A stretch of 64,000 nt of DNA, from positions 62,001 through 126,000 of the forward strand of contig NZ_MKIO01000048.1 of assembly GCF_001938945.1 (NCBI RefSeq), given 5' to 3'. This document shows positions 43,683 through 52,147 of the stretch, piece after piece (positions within the stretch are counted from its first letter, which is position 1; every line of letters begins with the position of its first letter). The DNA comes from Xaviernesmea rhizosphaerae (GTDB lineage: Bacteria > Pseudomonadota > Alphaproteobacteria > Rhizobiales > Rhizobiaceae). Both the position numbers and the translations under genes were made by a program. The notes under the pieces were generated by a model. That model saw nothing but the letters and a program-made list of their open reading frames with translations, ran no database searches and was not told the DNA's origin.

Positions 43683-45140
43683 TCACACCCCGCTCGCCGG
43701 AATGCCCGTGCGTTCCACCTTGCGCGGCGCCGTCAGCTCCTTCCAGGTGGAGAGCGCCTTGGCGGGCGCGGTCAGCGGCGGGCGGGAGACGAAGCGGCCA
43801 TGGCCCTCCTGGCTCTTCATCGCGCCTTCTTCCACTGCCACCTGGCCGCGCGTCAGCGTGAAGCGCGGCAGACCCATGACTTCCTTGCCCTCGAAGACAT
43901 TGTAGTCGATGGCCGATTGCTGGGCGCCGGCCGTAATGGTCTTGCCGCGCTTCGGATCCCAGACGACGAGATCGGCATCGGCGCCGACCAGGATCGCGCC
44001 CTTCTTCGGATAGATGTTGAGGATCTTGGCGATGTTGGTGGAGGTGACGGCGACGAATTCGTTCATCGTCAGGCGGCCGGTGCTCACCCCGTAGGTCCAC
44101 AGCATGGGCAGCCGGTCTTCCAGCCCGCCGGTGCCGTTCGGGATCTTGCGGAAATCGCCAAGGCCGGTGCGCTTCTGCGCCGTGGTGAAGGCGCAATGGT
44201 CCGTCGCCACGCATTGCAGCGAGCCCGACGCCAAGCCTGCCCAGAGGCTGTCCTGATGCGCCTTGCTGCGGAAGGGCGGCGACATCACCCGGCGCGCCGC
44301 ATGGTCCCAGTCCTTGTTGAAATATTCGCTCTCGTCCAGCGTCAGATGCTGGATCAGCGGCTCGCCATAGACGCGCATGCCCTTCTGCCGGGCGCGGCGG
44401 ATCGCCTCATGGCTCTGCTCGCAGGAGGTATGGACGATATAGACCGGGCAGCCCGCCATGTCGGCGATCATGATCGCGCGGTTGGTGGCCTCGCCCTCCA
44501 CCTCGGGCGGGCGGGAATAGGCATGCGCTTCCGGCCCGTCATTGCCTTCCGCCATCAGTTTGGCCTGCATCTGCGCCACCACGTCGCCGTTTTCGGCATG
44601 GACGAGCGGCAGGGCGCCGAGCTCGGCGCAGCGCTGGAAGGAGGAGAACATCTCGTCGTCATCCACCATCAGCGCGCCCTTATAGGCCATGAAATGCTTG
44701 AAGGTGTTGATGCCCTTGTCGCGGACGATGGTCTCCATCTCGTCGAACACCTGCTCGCCCCACCAGGTGATCGCCATGTGGAAGGAATAGTCGCAGGCCG
44801 CGCGCGAGGTCTTGTTGTCCCACATGGTCAGCGCGTCGAGCATGGACTGGCCGGGATTGGGCAGGGCGAAATCCACCACCATCGTCGTGCCGCCGGCCAG
44901 CGCCGCGCGCGTGCCGCTGTCGAAGTCATCGGCCGAATAGGTGCCCATGAAGGGCATCTCCAGGTGCGTATGCGGATCGATGCCGCCGGGCATGACGTAA
45001 CAGCCTGTCGTGTCAAGCTCGGTCCCGCCCTTGAGGTTCGGCCCGATCTCGGCGATCACGCCGTCTTCGATGCGGATATCGGCCTTGTAGGTGAGATCGG
45101 CGGTGACGATGGTGCCGTTCTTGATGATGGTGCTGGTCAT
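43683..45140 (-). CDS. hydA: Dihydropyrimidinase (D-hydantoinase)
   Basis: This is a 485-residue amidohydrolase; the start at 45140 follows AAGGGAAC. It opens dihydrouracil or dihydrothymine to the N-carbamoyl-beta-amino acid, the second step of reductive pyrimidine catabolism. Binuclear zinc residues are visible: His57 and His59 (GGIDPHTHLEMPF), carboxylated Lys154 (FMAYKG), His181 (LVHAENGD), His237 (IVHTSCEQ) and Asp314 (VATDHCAF). NGTGGLEDRLPMLW is the family substrate loop. The C-terminal ~40 residues are extended, as usual for this subgroup. It is followed by the transporter genes and preceded by a toxin-antitoxin pair. Confidence 0.96.
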   Translation of the reverse strand: MTSTIIKNGTIVTADLTYKADIRIEDGVIAEIGPNLKGGTELDTTGCYVMPGGIDPHTHLEMPFMGTYSADDFDSGTRAALAGGTTMVVDFALPNPGQSMLDALTMWDNKTSRAACDYSFHMAITWWGEQVFDEMETIVRDKGINTFKHFMAYKGALMVDDDEMFSSFQRCAELGALPLVHAENGDVVAQMQAKLMAEGNDGPEAHAYSRPPEVEGEATNRAIMIADMAGCPVYIVHTSCEQSHEAIRRARQKGMRVYGEPLIQHLTLDESEYFNKDWDHAARRVMSPPFRSKAHQDSLWAGLASGSLQCVATDHCAFTTAQKRTGLGDFRKIPNGTGGLEDRLPMLWTYGVSTGRLTMNEFVAVTSTNIAKILNIYPKKGAILVGADADLVVWDPKRGKTITAGAQQSAIDYNVFEGKEVMGLPRFTLTRGQVAVEEGAMKSQEGHGRFVSRPPLTAPAKALSTWKELTAPRKVERTGIPASGV

Positions 45141-45156
45141 GGCTGTTCCCTTATCC

Positions 45157-45516
45157 TTACGCCTCGCTGCGGGCACCGATCAGCCGATCGAAACCCATGA
45201 TGTGCAGAAGCGCTGTTTCAACTTTGGCCAGGTCGACCGCCGAGAGCTGACCGACCTTTTGACGGATGACGCTCTTGCGCAGCGGCGAAAGCTTGTCCGT
45301 CATGATCTGCGATGGCTGGCCGAGCCCGTTTTCCGGACTTGGCTCGATGAGGGGCCGCAGAACGGGCGCCTCGATCAGATGGCTGGTCATCGGGCAGGCG
45401 AGCGCCGTGCTGAAGATCGGCAGGAACAGATCCGACTGGAGGATGACGGCAGGGCGCGGTTTCCCGACATCGCCGGGGAAAGCCGCAATCACGACATCGC
45501 CCCGGCTGAGCATCAT
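45157..45516 (-). CDS. MazF/PemK-like toxin
   Basis: This is a 119-residue protein. The PemK/MazF fold is indicated by MLSRGDVVIAAFPGDVGKPR with RPAVILQSD, then ALACPMTSHLIEAPVLRPLI, the conserved SQIMTDKLSPLRKS block, and AVETALLHIMGF-like ending (KVETALLHIMGF). MazF proteins cut mRNA at short sequences. Its ATG overlaps the antitoxin stop (ATGA). It lies in the same direction between pydC and hydA, 16 bases before the hydA start. Confidence 0.9.
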   Translation of the reverse strand: MMLSRGDVVIAAFPGDVGKPRPAVILQSDLFLPIFSTALACPMTSHLIEAPVLRPLIEPSPENGLGQPSQIMTDKLSPLRKSVIRQKVGQLSAVDLAKVETALLHIMGFDRLIGARSEA

Positions 45517-45725
45517 GGCTTGTCCCACTCCGACGGTCCTGCTGCCTCGATCCAGCCCGTCACGTCATCCGTCTGATCGGCGGCGGCGATCCGTTCGGCT
45601 TCCGCTGACAGGCGGGCGTTCAGCAGGGTGTCCTCCGCCTCCGGAACCCAGATTTCGACCGGACGATATCCTTGGCGCAGAAGCTCTGCGCGCTCGTCGC
45701 CGGTCAGTTCTCTCGGTCGTCCCAT
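45513..45725 (-). CDS. MazE-like antitoxin (DUF3018 type)
   Basis: This is a 70-residue protein from the ATG at 45725, which has AAGGAA upstream; an upstream ATG at 45740 is less likely. The core ELLRQGYRPVEIWVPEAEDT matches the RxxGxRPVxIWVPD pattern of DUF3018 antitoxins. An acidic C-terminal tail (DDVTGWIEAAGPSEWDKP) should wrap the toxin. It is translationally coupled to the toxin. Confidence 0.85.
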   Translation of the reverse strand: MGRPRELTGDERAELLRQGYRPVEIWVPEAEDTLLNARLSAEAERIAAADQTDDVTGWIEAAGPSEWDKP

Positions 45726-45760
45726 GACGCGTTCCTTCATCCGGTTCGGATGCCGCTATT

Positions 45761-47011
45761 CTACTCCACCAGCCCCGCCGTCTCCACCACCGCATGGAAC
45801 AGCACGTCGCAGCCGGCCGACGCCCAGTCCTTCGAGATTTCTTCCGCCTCGTTGTGCGAAAGGCCGCCGACGCAGGGGCACATGATCATGGTGGCGGGCG
45901 CCACCTTGGCGGCCCAGCAGGCATCGTGGCCGGCGCCGGAGATGATGTCGCGATGCGACAGGCCGAGCTTTTCGGCCGAGCGTCGCACCGTGTCGACGAG
46001 GCCGGGATCGAAGGTCACGGGATCGAAATGGCCGACGGCCTCGACCGAACAGCCGACGCCGATGGCGGAACAGATCTCTGCCGCTTCCGCCTCGATGCGC
46101 GCGCGCATCGCATTGAGCTTGGCGAGATCGGGCGAGCGGATATCGACGGTGAAAACCACCTTGCCCGGCAGGACATTGCGCGAATTGGGCGAGAAGAACA
46201 CCTGGCCGACGCCGCCCACGGCATCCGGCTGGCTCTCCATCGCCACGGTCTGCACCATCTCGACGATGCGCGACAGGGCCAGTCCGGCATTCACCCGCAT
46301 CGTCATCGGCGTGGAGCCGGTATGGGCTTCGCGCCCGGTCAGCGTGAATTCCAGCCACCACAGGCCCTGGCAATGGGTGACGACGCCGATGGTCTTGTTC
46401 TCGGCTTCAAGGATCGGGCCCTGCTCGATGTGATATTCGAGATAGGCGTGCATCTTGCGCGCGCCCACCTCTTCCTCGCCCAGCCAGCCGATGCGCTGCA
46501 GTTCGTCCCCGTAGGTCTTGCCCTCGGGATCCTTGCGCGAATAGGCATAATCGAGCGTATGCACGCCGGCAAAGACGCCGGAGGCCAGCATGGCAGGAGC
46601 GAAGCGCGCGCCTTCCTCATTGGCCCAGTTGGTGACGACGACGGGATGCTTCGTGCGGATATTAAGATCGTTCATGGTGCGCACGACTTCGAGCGCCGCG
46701 AGCACGCCGAGCACGCCATCGAACTTGCCGCCGGTCGGCTGGGTGTCGAGATGCGAGCCGACATAGACGGGCAGGGCGTCGGGATCCTCGCCCGCGCGGG
46801 TGGCGAACATGGTGCCCATCTTGTCCACGCCCATGGTCAGGCCGGCGGCCTCGCACCAGGATTGAAACAGGCTGCGGCCCTCGGCATCCGCGTCGGTGAG
46901 CGTCTGGCGGTTGTTGCCGCCGGCGATGCCGGGGCCGATTCTCGCCATGTCCATCAGCGCGTCCCAGAGCCGATCGGAATTCACGCGCATGTTCTCGCCT
47001 GGCGCTGCCAT
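45761..47011 (-). CDS. pydC: N-carbamoyl-beta-alanine amidohydrolase (M20-family, Zn-dependent)
   Basis: This is a 416-residue hydrolase of the allantoate amidohydrolase/beta-ureidopropionase group; AAAGGGAGA precedes the ATG. Metal ligands are visible in YVGSHLDTQPTGGKFDG (His87, Asp98), NWANEEGARF (Glu132/133) and the EYHIEQGPILE segment (His). The GAGHDACWAAK block carries the late catalytic His, and the REAHTGSTPM loop is typical of the family. It hydrolyses N-carbamoyl-beta-alanine to beta-alanine, CO2 and ammonia. It is first in the operon and divergent from rutR. Allantoate amidohydrolase or hydantoin-amidase specificity cannot be excluded by sequence alone. Confidence 0.9.
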   Translation of the reverse strand: MAAPGENMRVNSDRLWDALMDMARIGPGIAGGNNRQTLTDADAEGRSLFQSWCEAAGLTMGVDKMGTMFATRAGEDPDALPVYVGSHLDTQPTGGKFDGVLGVLAALEVVRTMNDLNIRTKHPVVVTNWANEEGARFAPAMLASGVFAGVHTLDYAYSRKDPEGKTYGDELQRIGWLGEEEVGARKMHAYLEYHIEQGPILEAENKTIGVVTHCQGLWWLEFTLTGREAHTGSTPMTMRVNAGLALSRIVEMVQTVAMESQPDAVGGVGQVFFSPNSRNVLPGKVVFTVDIRSPDLAKLNAMRARIEAEAAEICSAIGVGCSVEAVGHFDPVTFDPGLVDTVRRSAEKLGLSHRDIISGAGHDACWAAKVAPATMIMCPCVGGLSHNEAEEISKDWASAGCDVLFHAVVETAGLVE

Positions 47012-47350
47012 GGCGTCTCCCTTTCATCGCTTGCGCAGGCCCCGGCCTGTTCCGCCGGACGCGCCCGCTTCGTTCCCATTGCGGACCTCCTGGTGCGGAA
47101 CGTTTCCCGTTCTCGCCCGCGGCCCTTTCTTGTTCTTGTGCCGTGCTGGCCACGGCCTGGGGCCCCGTTTTCCGGGGCTTCCGGTTTTTGTGATCGGCCG
47201 GCCGATCGGCCGTTGCCTTTGCCGGCGAACTGTCTGATAATTTGACCGGTTGGTAAACATTATGAGCTTCCACCGCCGCACTCAAGACGAAAAAATCAAA
47301 AATTTCGGTGTGGTGGCGAAGCCTTCGCGAAGGGGGGCGGCGGGACATCC
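47012..47350. other. Divergent intergenic region pydC / rutR
   Basis: A 339-base control region between two divergent start codons. The only clear element is the RutR-like site at 47242-47257, close to the rutR side. No further gene was seen. Confidence 0.6.
47242..47257. promoter_or_regulatory. RutR-like operator
   Basis: TTGACCGGTTGGTAAA matches the published E. coli RutR consensus TTGACCA-N2-TGGTCAA at 12 of the 14 defined positions. It lies between pydC and rutR and shares the GGTAAA half site with the site in front of preT (54941-54956). Confidence 0.75.
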
Positions 47351-47995
47351 ATGGTACTTCCGAGAGCAGCGAAAACACAGCGTCGCACCCGGATCCAGGA
47401 GGAAAAGGAAGAGCGGATTCTCGAGGCGGCGCTGGAGGTTTTTGCCACCAACGGCTTTCGCGGCTCGACCATCGACCAGATCGCCGACGTGGCCGGCATG
47501 TCCAAGCCGAACCTGCTCTATTACTTCCGCACCAAGGAGGCGATGCACCGCGCCCTGATCGAGCGCGTGCTGGACACCTGGCTCGACCCGCTGCGCGCTT
47601 TCGATGCTGAGGGCAATCCGGTCACCGAGATCCGCAGCTACATCCGCCGCAAGCTGGAAATGTCGCGCGACTTCCCGCGCGAGAGCCGGCTGTTCGCCAA
47701 TGAGATCCTGCAGGGCGCGCCGCATATCGAGGACGAGTTGGTCGGGCCACTGAAGCAGCTGGTGGACGAGAAGGCGCAGGTGATCCGCGCCTGGGCCAAG
47801 GCGGGCAAGATCGCCAAATGCGATCCCTATCATCTGATCTTCTCCATCTGGGCCACGACCCAGCATTATGCCGATTTCGACGTGCAGGTGCGCGCCGTGC
47901 TGGGCGAGGATCTGGCAGGCGAGGGGCGCTTCGAGGATGCCGCGCGGTTTCTCGAGCAATTGTTCCTGCACGGCTTGACGCCGCAGGGCGGCTAA
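47351..47995 (+). CDS. rutR: RutR-like TetR regulator of pyrimidine use
   Basis: This is a 214-residue protein. The TetR HTH (about 20-65) reads RILEAALEVFATNGFRGSTI, DQIADVAGMSKPNLLYYFRT, a block very characteristic of RutR. The C-terminal ligand domain is of the YcdC/RutR type (LFANEILQGAPHIEDELV; AKAGKIAKCDPYHLIFSIWA; TTQHYADFDVQ). RutR binds uracil or thymine and then leaves its operator. Divergent from pydC, with a matching operator between them. Confidence 0.93.
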   Translation: MVLPRAAKTQRRTRIQEEKEERILEAALEVFATNGFRGSTIDQIADVAGMSKPNLLYYFRTKEAMHRALIERVLDTWLDPLRAFDAEGNPVTEIRSYIRRKLEMSRDFPRESRLFANEILQGAPHIEDELVGPLKQLVDEKAQVIRAWAKAGKIAKCDPYHLIFSIWATTQHYADFDVQVRAVLGEDLAGEGRFEDAARFLEQLFLHGLTPQGG

Positions 47996-48014
47996 TCCCT
48001 GCAAGCCGGGCGCT

Positions 48015-49700
48015 TCAGCCGCGCTCCGCCGCAGGTGTCGCCTCGGCCTTGCGGGCCGCCTCGATCATCGGCGCGAGGCTGCGTGCATCCTGTACGATCA
48101 GGGTTTCCAGCGTGCCGGTGCGGCCGCGAATGCTGATCGGATAGGTCGGCTGATCCTCGAGCGAGACGCCGGCTTGACGCAGAAGATCGGCCGAGACCGC
48201 CAGTTCCGCGTCATATTCCTTGGCAAAGCCTTCCAGGCGGCTGGCGGCATTGACCGAATCGCCGACGGCGGTCAGCGCGGCCGCCTGCCCATAGCCGATC
48301 CGGCCGATGATGGCCGTGCCCGCATGCATGCCCATGGCCACGCGGAACGGCCTTGTAAGCTCGCTTTCGAAGCGCTGGTTCAACAGGCGGATGCCGTGGG
48401 AGATCTCGGTTGCTGCGGTCAGCGCCTGCAGGCTCGCCTCGTTCAGCCGATTGTGCAGGCCGAACATGGCGAAGACGCCATCGCCGATGAACTTGTTGAC
48501 CACGCCGCCGGCGCCCTCGACGGCCTCGCCGACCATTTCGAAATAGCGGTTCAGCAGAAACACCGTGTCGAAGGGCAGGTGCTGTTGGCTCATGCGGGTG
48601 AAATCGCGCAGATCGCAGAAGAGCAGGGCGACGCGTCGCTCGCGCCCGCCCGTCTCCTCCTCCGGCGTCTGCACTTTCACCCCGATATTGTCCGCGCCCA
48701 GGATCGGCGCGATGGCCACGTCGAATTGCGGCTTGAGTTGGCAGGCGAGGCGGACATTGTCGGGCGCATTGATCCGCTCCAGCGTCGCGCGCTCGGCCTT
48801 GCCGGCCGGCGGCAGCCGGTCCAGGCCTTCCGTCACGCGGACCCGGCAGGTGGAGCAGCGGCCGCGGCCGCCGCAGATGGCGACATGGGGAATGCCCGCC
48901 GCGCGGCTCGCCTCCAGCAGGCTGAAGCCGCGATTGACCGAGAGCACGCGACCATCGGGATAGCGGATGCGCACCTTGCCGCGCATGGGTATGAGCCGGG
49001 CGATCAGCACGCCCGCGATCGAGAGCCCCAGGCCCGCAAACAGCGCGATGCGGATCTCGGCCAGCACCGCCGGGTCGGTGCGCCCCTTCATGAACCAGCT
49101 TTGAGACGGCAGGGCCGCGCCGAGCGAGCGCCCGCCGGCGGCAAAGCCGAGCAGGGCGAGCAGCGGCACCATCAGCGCCAGTGTGTAGAGCGGCAGGGCG
49201 ATGCGCGGATACCAGGGCTTCGGCCGCAGCCAGAACCAGAAGCCGAGACAGCCATGCGCCCATGCCAGAAGCAGGGCCAATGACTGGTCCAGCCGGTCGA
49301 TCGGCTTGCCCCAGAGATAGGGCAGCAGATCGTAATAGCCGGCGGAATAGCCCGACAGGACCCAGTCGATCCGCGTGGCGGTGACATGGCCGACGAGCAG
49401 GAAGGGCATGGCCAGCCCGGAGACGATCTTCAGCTTTTCCTTCCAGGGCATGCGCAGCGTCTGGCGGCGGTAGAGCGCTTCCAGCGCAAGCACGAAATGC
49501 ACCGCCAGCGCTCCGTAAAGGGCGATGCCGCCGAGCGGATTGCGCCAGAGGAGGTTGAAGGTCAGGCGTCCGCGTTCCATGGCCTGGACGGAGATCAGGC
49601 CGAGCGCATGGTTGGAAAAATGCGTCAGGAGAAAGACCCCGAGGATCAGCCCCGAGGCCAGATGAAGCCGCTTGCGCACCCGCGAGGGGTCGAGTCTCAC
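48015..49700 (-). CDS. cyaC: Redox-type membrane adenylate cyclase (heme-b helices, 2Fe-2S, class III cyclase)
   Basis: This is a 561-residue protein from a GTG at 49700, chosen because AGGAGGA lies 6 bases upstream. Six helices (about 14-235) resemble the SdhC/cytochrome b anchor and carry His27/31, His68, His105 and His149, enough for two b hemes. A [2Fe-2S] ferredoxin domain follows with Cys276, 282, 285 (ICGGRGRCSTC) and Cys320. The catalytic class III domain starts near 355: metal Asp363 (FCDLRDF), Asp407 (NKFIGDGVF), and Asp481/Asn484/Arg488 (GDSVNAASR). The layout fits Sinorhizobium CyaC, described as a quinone-responsive diheme cyclase. Probably couples respiratory redox state to cAMP. 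Confidence 0.9.
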   Translation of the reverse strand: MRLDPSRVRKRLHLASGLILGVFLLTHFSNHALGLISVQAMERGRLTFNLLWRNPLGGIALYGALAVHFVLALEALYRRQTLRMPWKEKLKIVSGLAMPFLLVGHVTATRIDWVLSGYSAGYYDLLPYLWGKPIDRLDQSLALLLAWAHGCLGFWFWLRPKPWYPRIALPLYTLALMVPLLALLGFAAGGRSLGAALPSQSWFMKGRTDPAVLAEIRIALFAGLGLSIAGVLIARLIPMRGKVRIRYPDGRVLSVNRGFSLLEASRAAGIPHVAICGGRGRCSTCRVRVTEGLDRLPPAGKAERATLERINAPDNVRLACQLKPQFDVAIAPILGADNIGVKVQTPEEETGGRERRVALLFCDLRDFTRMSQQHLPFDTVFLLNRYFEMVGEAVEGAGGVVNKFIGDGVFAMFGLHNRLNEASLQALTAATEISHGIRLLNQRFESELTRPFRVAMGMHAGTAIIGRIGYGQAAALTAVGDSVNAASRLEGFAKEYDAELAVSADLLRQAGVSLEDQPTYPISIRGRTGTLETLIVQDARSLAPMIEAARKAEATPAAERG

Positions 49701-50010
49701 GCAACGTCCTCCTGACCATCCGACGAATAGACCGGGCGGAAACGCCACAGCCGTCCGGTGCCGGCCAAGCGCCGCTCCGGTCTCTTCCCGCATCCCTTCC
49801 GCTGCCCGGGCCTTTCGCGCGGCCATGCAGCCGCGTCAGGGCCCGGCGGAACACAGAACCGGTGCGCTCCATATCGCCAGCTTTGCATGTTTAGGCAACC
49901 ATCGCGGTGGTTACAAATTGTTCACTGGCCTGGCGGCGCGAAACCTGTCGTCCCCTTGAACGGTGCGCAGGCAAGGAATCGCTTCCATTTTTCCCGAGCG
50001 GCGGGCCGGC
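49701..50010. other. Intergenic region upstream of the redox cyclase
   Basis: This 310-base region carries the AGGAGGA ribosome site of the cyclase gene at 49707-49713 and presumably its promoter. The LysR gene upstream ends at 50011 in the same direction. No gene, repeat or clear terminator was recognised. Confidence 0.5.
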
Positions 50011-50943
50011 TCAGGGCACGGCCGCGCATGCCGGATCGACCAGCGCGCCGACGCGGGCCGGCAGGTCCGCCGCCAGGCGGTCGATGGCGATCCTGAGCTT
50101 GGGCAGCATCACCGGCGTCTTCAGCCAGACGGCATGGGAGGAAAAGGCGATGCTCTCGACATCCGACATCACCTGCACCAGCCGCCCTTCCGCCACCGCC
50201 GTGCGCACCATCCAGCAGGGCAGCCAGGCAAGGCCGAGGCCGGCGCAGGCGGCATCCAGAAGCGCTTCGAGATCGTCCACCCGCAGCCGCGTGCGGGGAA
50301 TGACCGCGCGCATCGGCTCGGCCGGCGTGGGAAAGATCCAGCTGCGCACGGCGGGCCCGCGCGCATAGAGCAGGCCGTCATGGGCCGCGAGATCCTCCAG
50401 CCGGCGCGGCACGCCGCGCGCGGCCAGGTAGGACGGGGCGGCGCAGACGGTCATGCGCTGGAACACGATCCGCCGGGTCATCAGCTCGGGCTCGTCCTTC
50501 AGCACGCCGTTGCGGATGCACAGGTCGAAGCCTTCCTCCACCAGATCGACCACCCGGTCGCTGAAGGAGAGGTCCAGCTCCAGCCCGGGATGCTCGCGCA
50601 TAAGGCAGGCCAGGATCGGGGCGATGCAGCTGCGCCCCAGCACCACCGGCATGGAGACCCGCAGCCGCCCGCGCACCTCCCGCCGCCCGCTTTCGATCAG
50701 CGCCTCGCCGGCGCGGATTTCCGCCACCGCCTTCAGGCAGCGCTCGTAGAAGAAGCGGCCTTCCTCCGTCAGGCTCTGGCGCCGCGTGGTGCGGTGGAAC
50801 AGCCGGGTGCCAAGCCGCGCCTCCATCCGCCCGATCGCCTTGGCCACCGCCGAACGGGTGAGGTGCAGCCGCTCGGCCGCCTGCGAGAAGCTGCCGGCTT
50901 CCGCCGCCTCGACAAAGATCGGCACATCGCGAAGCTGCTCCAT
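50011..50943 (-). CDS. LysR-family transcriptional regulator
   Basis: This is a 310-residue protein. The N-terminal HTH is VPIFVEAAEAGSFSQAAERL, then LTRSAVAKAIGRMEARLGTR and LFHRTTRRQSLTEEGRFFYE, which is the common LysR pattern. The effector domain follows from about 90 (RLRVSMPVVLGRSCIAPILA). It is divergent from the alcohol dehydrogenase-like gene at 51068, with an 18-bp near-perfect palindrome 7 bases from its own start. Confidence 0.94.
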   Translation of the reverse strand: MEQLRDVPIFVEAAEAGSFSQAAERLHLTRSAVAKAIGRMEARLGTRLFHRTTRRQSLTEEGRFFYERCLKAVAEIRAGEALIESGRREVRGRLRVSMPVVLGRSCIAPILACLMREHPGLELDLSFSDRVVDLVEEGFDLCIRNGVLKDEPELMTRRIVFQRMTVCAAPSYLAARGVPRRLEDLAAHDGLLYARGPAVRSWIFPTPAEPMRAVIPRTRLRVDDLEALLDAACAGLGLAWLPCWMVRTAVAEGRLVQVMSDVESIAFSSHAVWLKTPVMLPKLRIAIDRLAADLPARVGALVDPACAAVP

Positions 50944-50949
50944 CGTATC

Positions 50950-50967
50950 CTCATGGTCGACAATGAG
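50950..50967. promoter_or_regulatory. Candidate LysR operator (CTCATGGTCGACAATGAG)
   Basis: An 18-bp palindrome matching at 16 of 18 positions around GTCGAC, containing T-N11-A spacing as in LysR boxes. It is in the divergent gap, 7 bases from the regulator start. Binding by the 50011-50943 regulator is inference. Confidence 0.5.
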
Positions 50968-51067
50968 TGGAAAGACTATCGCAAATGCCGCGCGGAATTC
51001 AACGATAAACTCCTTGCGTCATCCGGACCGGCAAGGTCCGAACCAAACCGCAAGGAAGAAGACGACC

Positions 51068-52105
51068 ATGACCCTCTCGCCTGCCATCCGCCGCTGGAGC
51101 CTCTCTGCCTATGGCCAGCAGAACCTCAGCCTTTCGAGCGCAAGCCCGTCAGATGCATGGGGCCGCGCGCCCGAGGGCGCGGAGATAAGGGTCAGGGTCG
51201 AGGCGGTCTCGCTCAACTACCGCGACAAGCTGATTGTGGAAAACGGCATGGGCGCAGCACTCGCCTTTCCCTTCGTTCCCGCCTCGGACATGGCTGGCAC
51301 GGTCGAGGCAGCGGGCCCCGATGCGACCCGCTTCAAGCCGGGCGATCGGGTGATCTCCACCTTCTTCCCCAGCTGGATCGAGGGGCGCGCCGCCGGCAAT
51401 GCCCTGATGCCGCCCTATCGCGCGCTCGGCGGTGCCTTTCCCGGCGTGCTGGCCGAGCAGGTGACCTTCCCCGAGGACTGGTTCGTCGCCGCGCCGGCGA
51501 CACTCGATGCGGCCGAGGCCAGCACCTTGCCCTGCGCCGGCCTGACCGCCTGGACCGCGCTGGTGGAAACGGGCGCCATCAAAGCCGGCGATCGGGTCCT
51601 GATCAAGGGAACGGGCGGCGTCGGCCTCTTCGCCCTGCAGATCGCCAAGGCCCACGGGGCGGAAGTCTTCCTCACAACCGGCAGCGCGGAGAAGGGCGAA
51701 CGCGCCCGTGCGCTGGGCGCCGACCATATCCTGCCGCGCGAAAACTGGGTGCAGCCGCTGTTGCAGGCCTCCGGCGATCACGGCGCCGATCATGTGGTGG
51801 ATCTCGTCGGCGGGCCGACGCTCGCCCAGTCGCTGCAGGCCGTTTCGGTCGGCGGCCGCATCTCGGTGATCGGCGTTCTCGAGGGCTTCGATCTCCAGGC
51901 CTCGGCCGGCCCGCTGCTGATGAAGAGCGCCACCATCCAGGGCATCAGCGTCGGCCATCGCCGCGCGCTGGAGGATCTGGTGCGCGCAGTCGACCGGATC
52001 GGCCTCAAGCCCGTGATCGACGCGCGCTACCCCTTCGAGGCTGCCCAGGACGCCTTCGCCCATCTGGAGCACGGCCCCTTCGGCAAGGTGGTGATCACGC
52101 TGTGA
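51068..52105 (+). CDS. NAD(P)-dependent alcohol dehydrogenase/quinone reductase (MDR family)
   Basis: This is a 345-residue medium-chain dehydrogenase. GroES-like N-terminal half: RVRVEAVSLNYRDKLIVENG and ASDMAGTVEAAG. Rossmann half: GDRVLIKGTGGVGLFALQIA, with LGADHIL and GADHVVDLVGGPTLAQSLQA. The catalytic zinc ligands of true ADHs are not all present, as Asn-Tyr-Arg (NYRD) replaces the first Cys region, so a zinc-free quinone oxidoreductase-like reaction is likely. Divergent from a LysR gene that probably controls it. Confidence 0.9.
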   Translation: MTLSPAIRRWSLSAYGQQNLSLSSASPSDAWGRAPEGAEIRVRVEAVSLNYRDKLIVENGMGAALAFPFVPASDMAGTVEAAGPDATRFKPGDRVISTFFPSWIEGRAAGNALMPPYRALGGAFPGVLAEQVTFPEDWFVAAPATLDAAEASTLPCAGLTAWTALVETGAIKAGDRVLIKGTGGVGLFALQIAKAHGAEVFLTTGSAEKGERARALGADHILPRENWVQPLLQASGDHGADHVVDLVGGPTLAQSLQAVSVGGRISVIGVLEGFDLQASAGPLLMKSATIQGISVGHRRALEDLVRAVDRIGLKPVIDARYPFEAAQDAFAHLEHGPFGKVVITL

Positions 52106-52106
52106 T

Positions 52107-52141
52107 GAAAAAGCCGGGCCTCTCGCTAGGAGAGGCCCGGC
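52107..52141 (-). terminator. Terminator after preA (minus strand)
   Basis: GCCGGGCCTCTC (52113-52124) pairs perfectly with GAGAGGCCCGGC (52130-52141) around a 5-base loop. On the minus strand it is followed by TTTTTCAT. It also sits just after the plus-strand dehydrogenase gene but lacks a T run in that direction. Confidence 0.88.
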
Positions 52142-52147
52142 CTGTGC

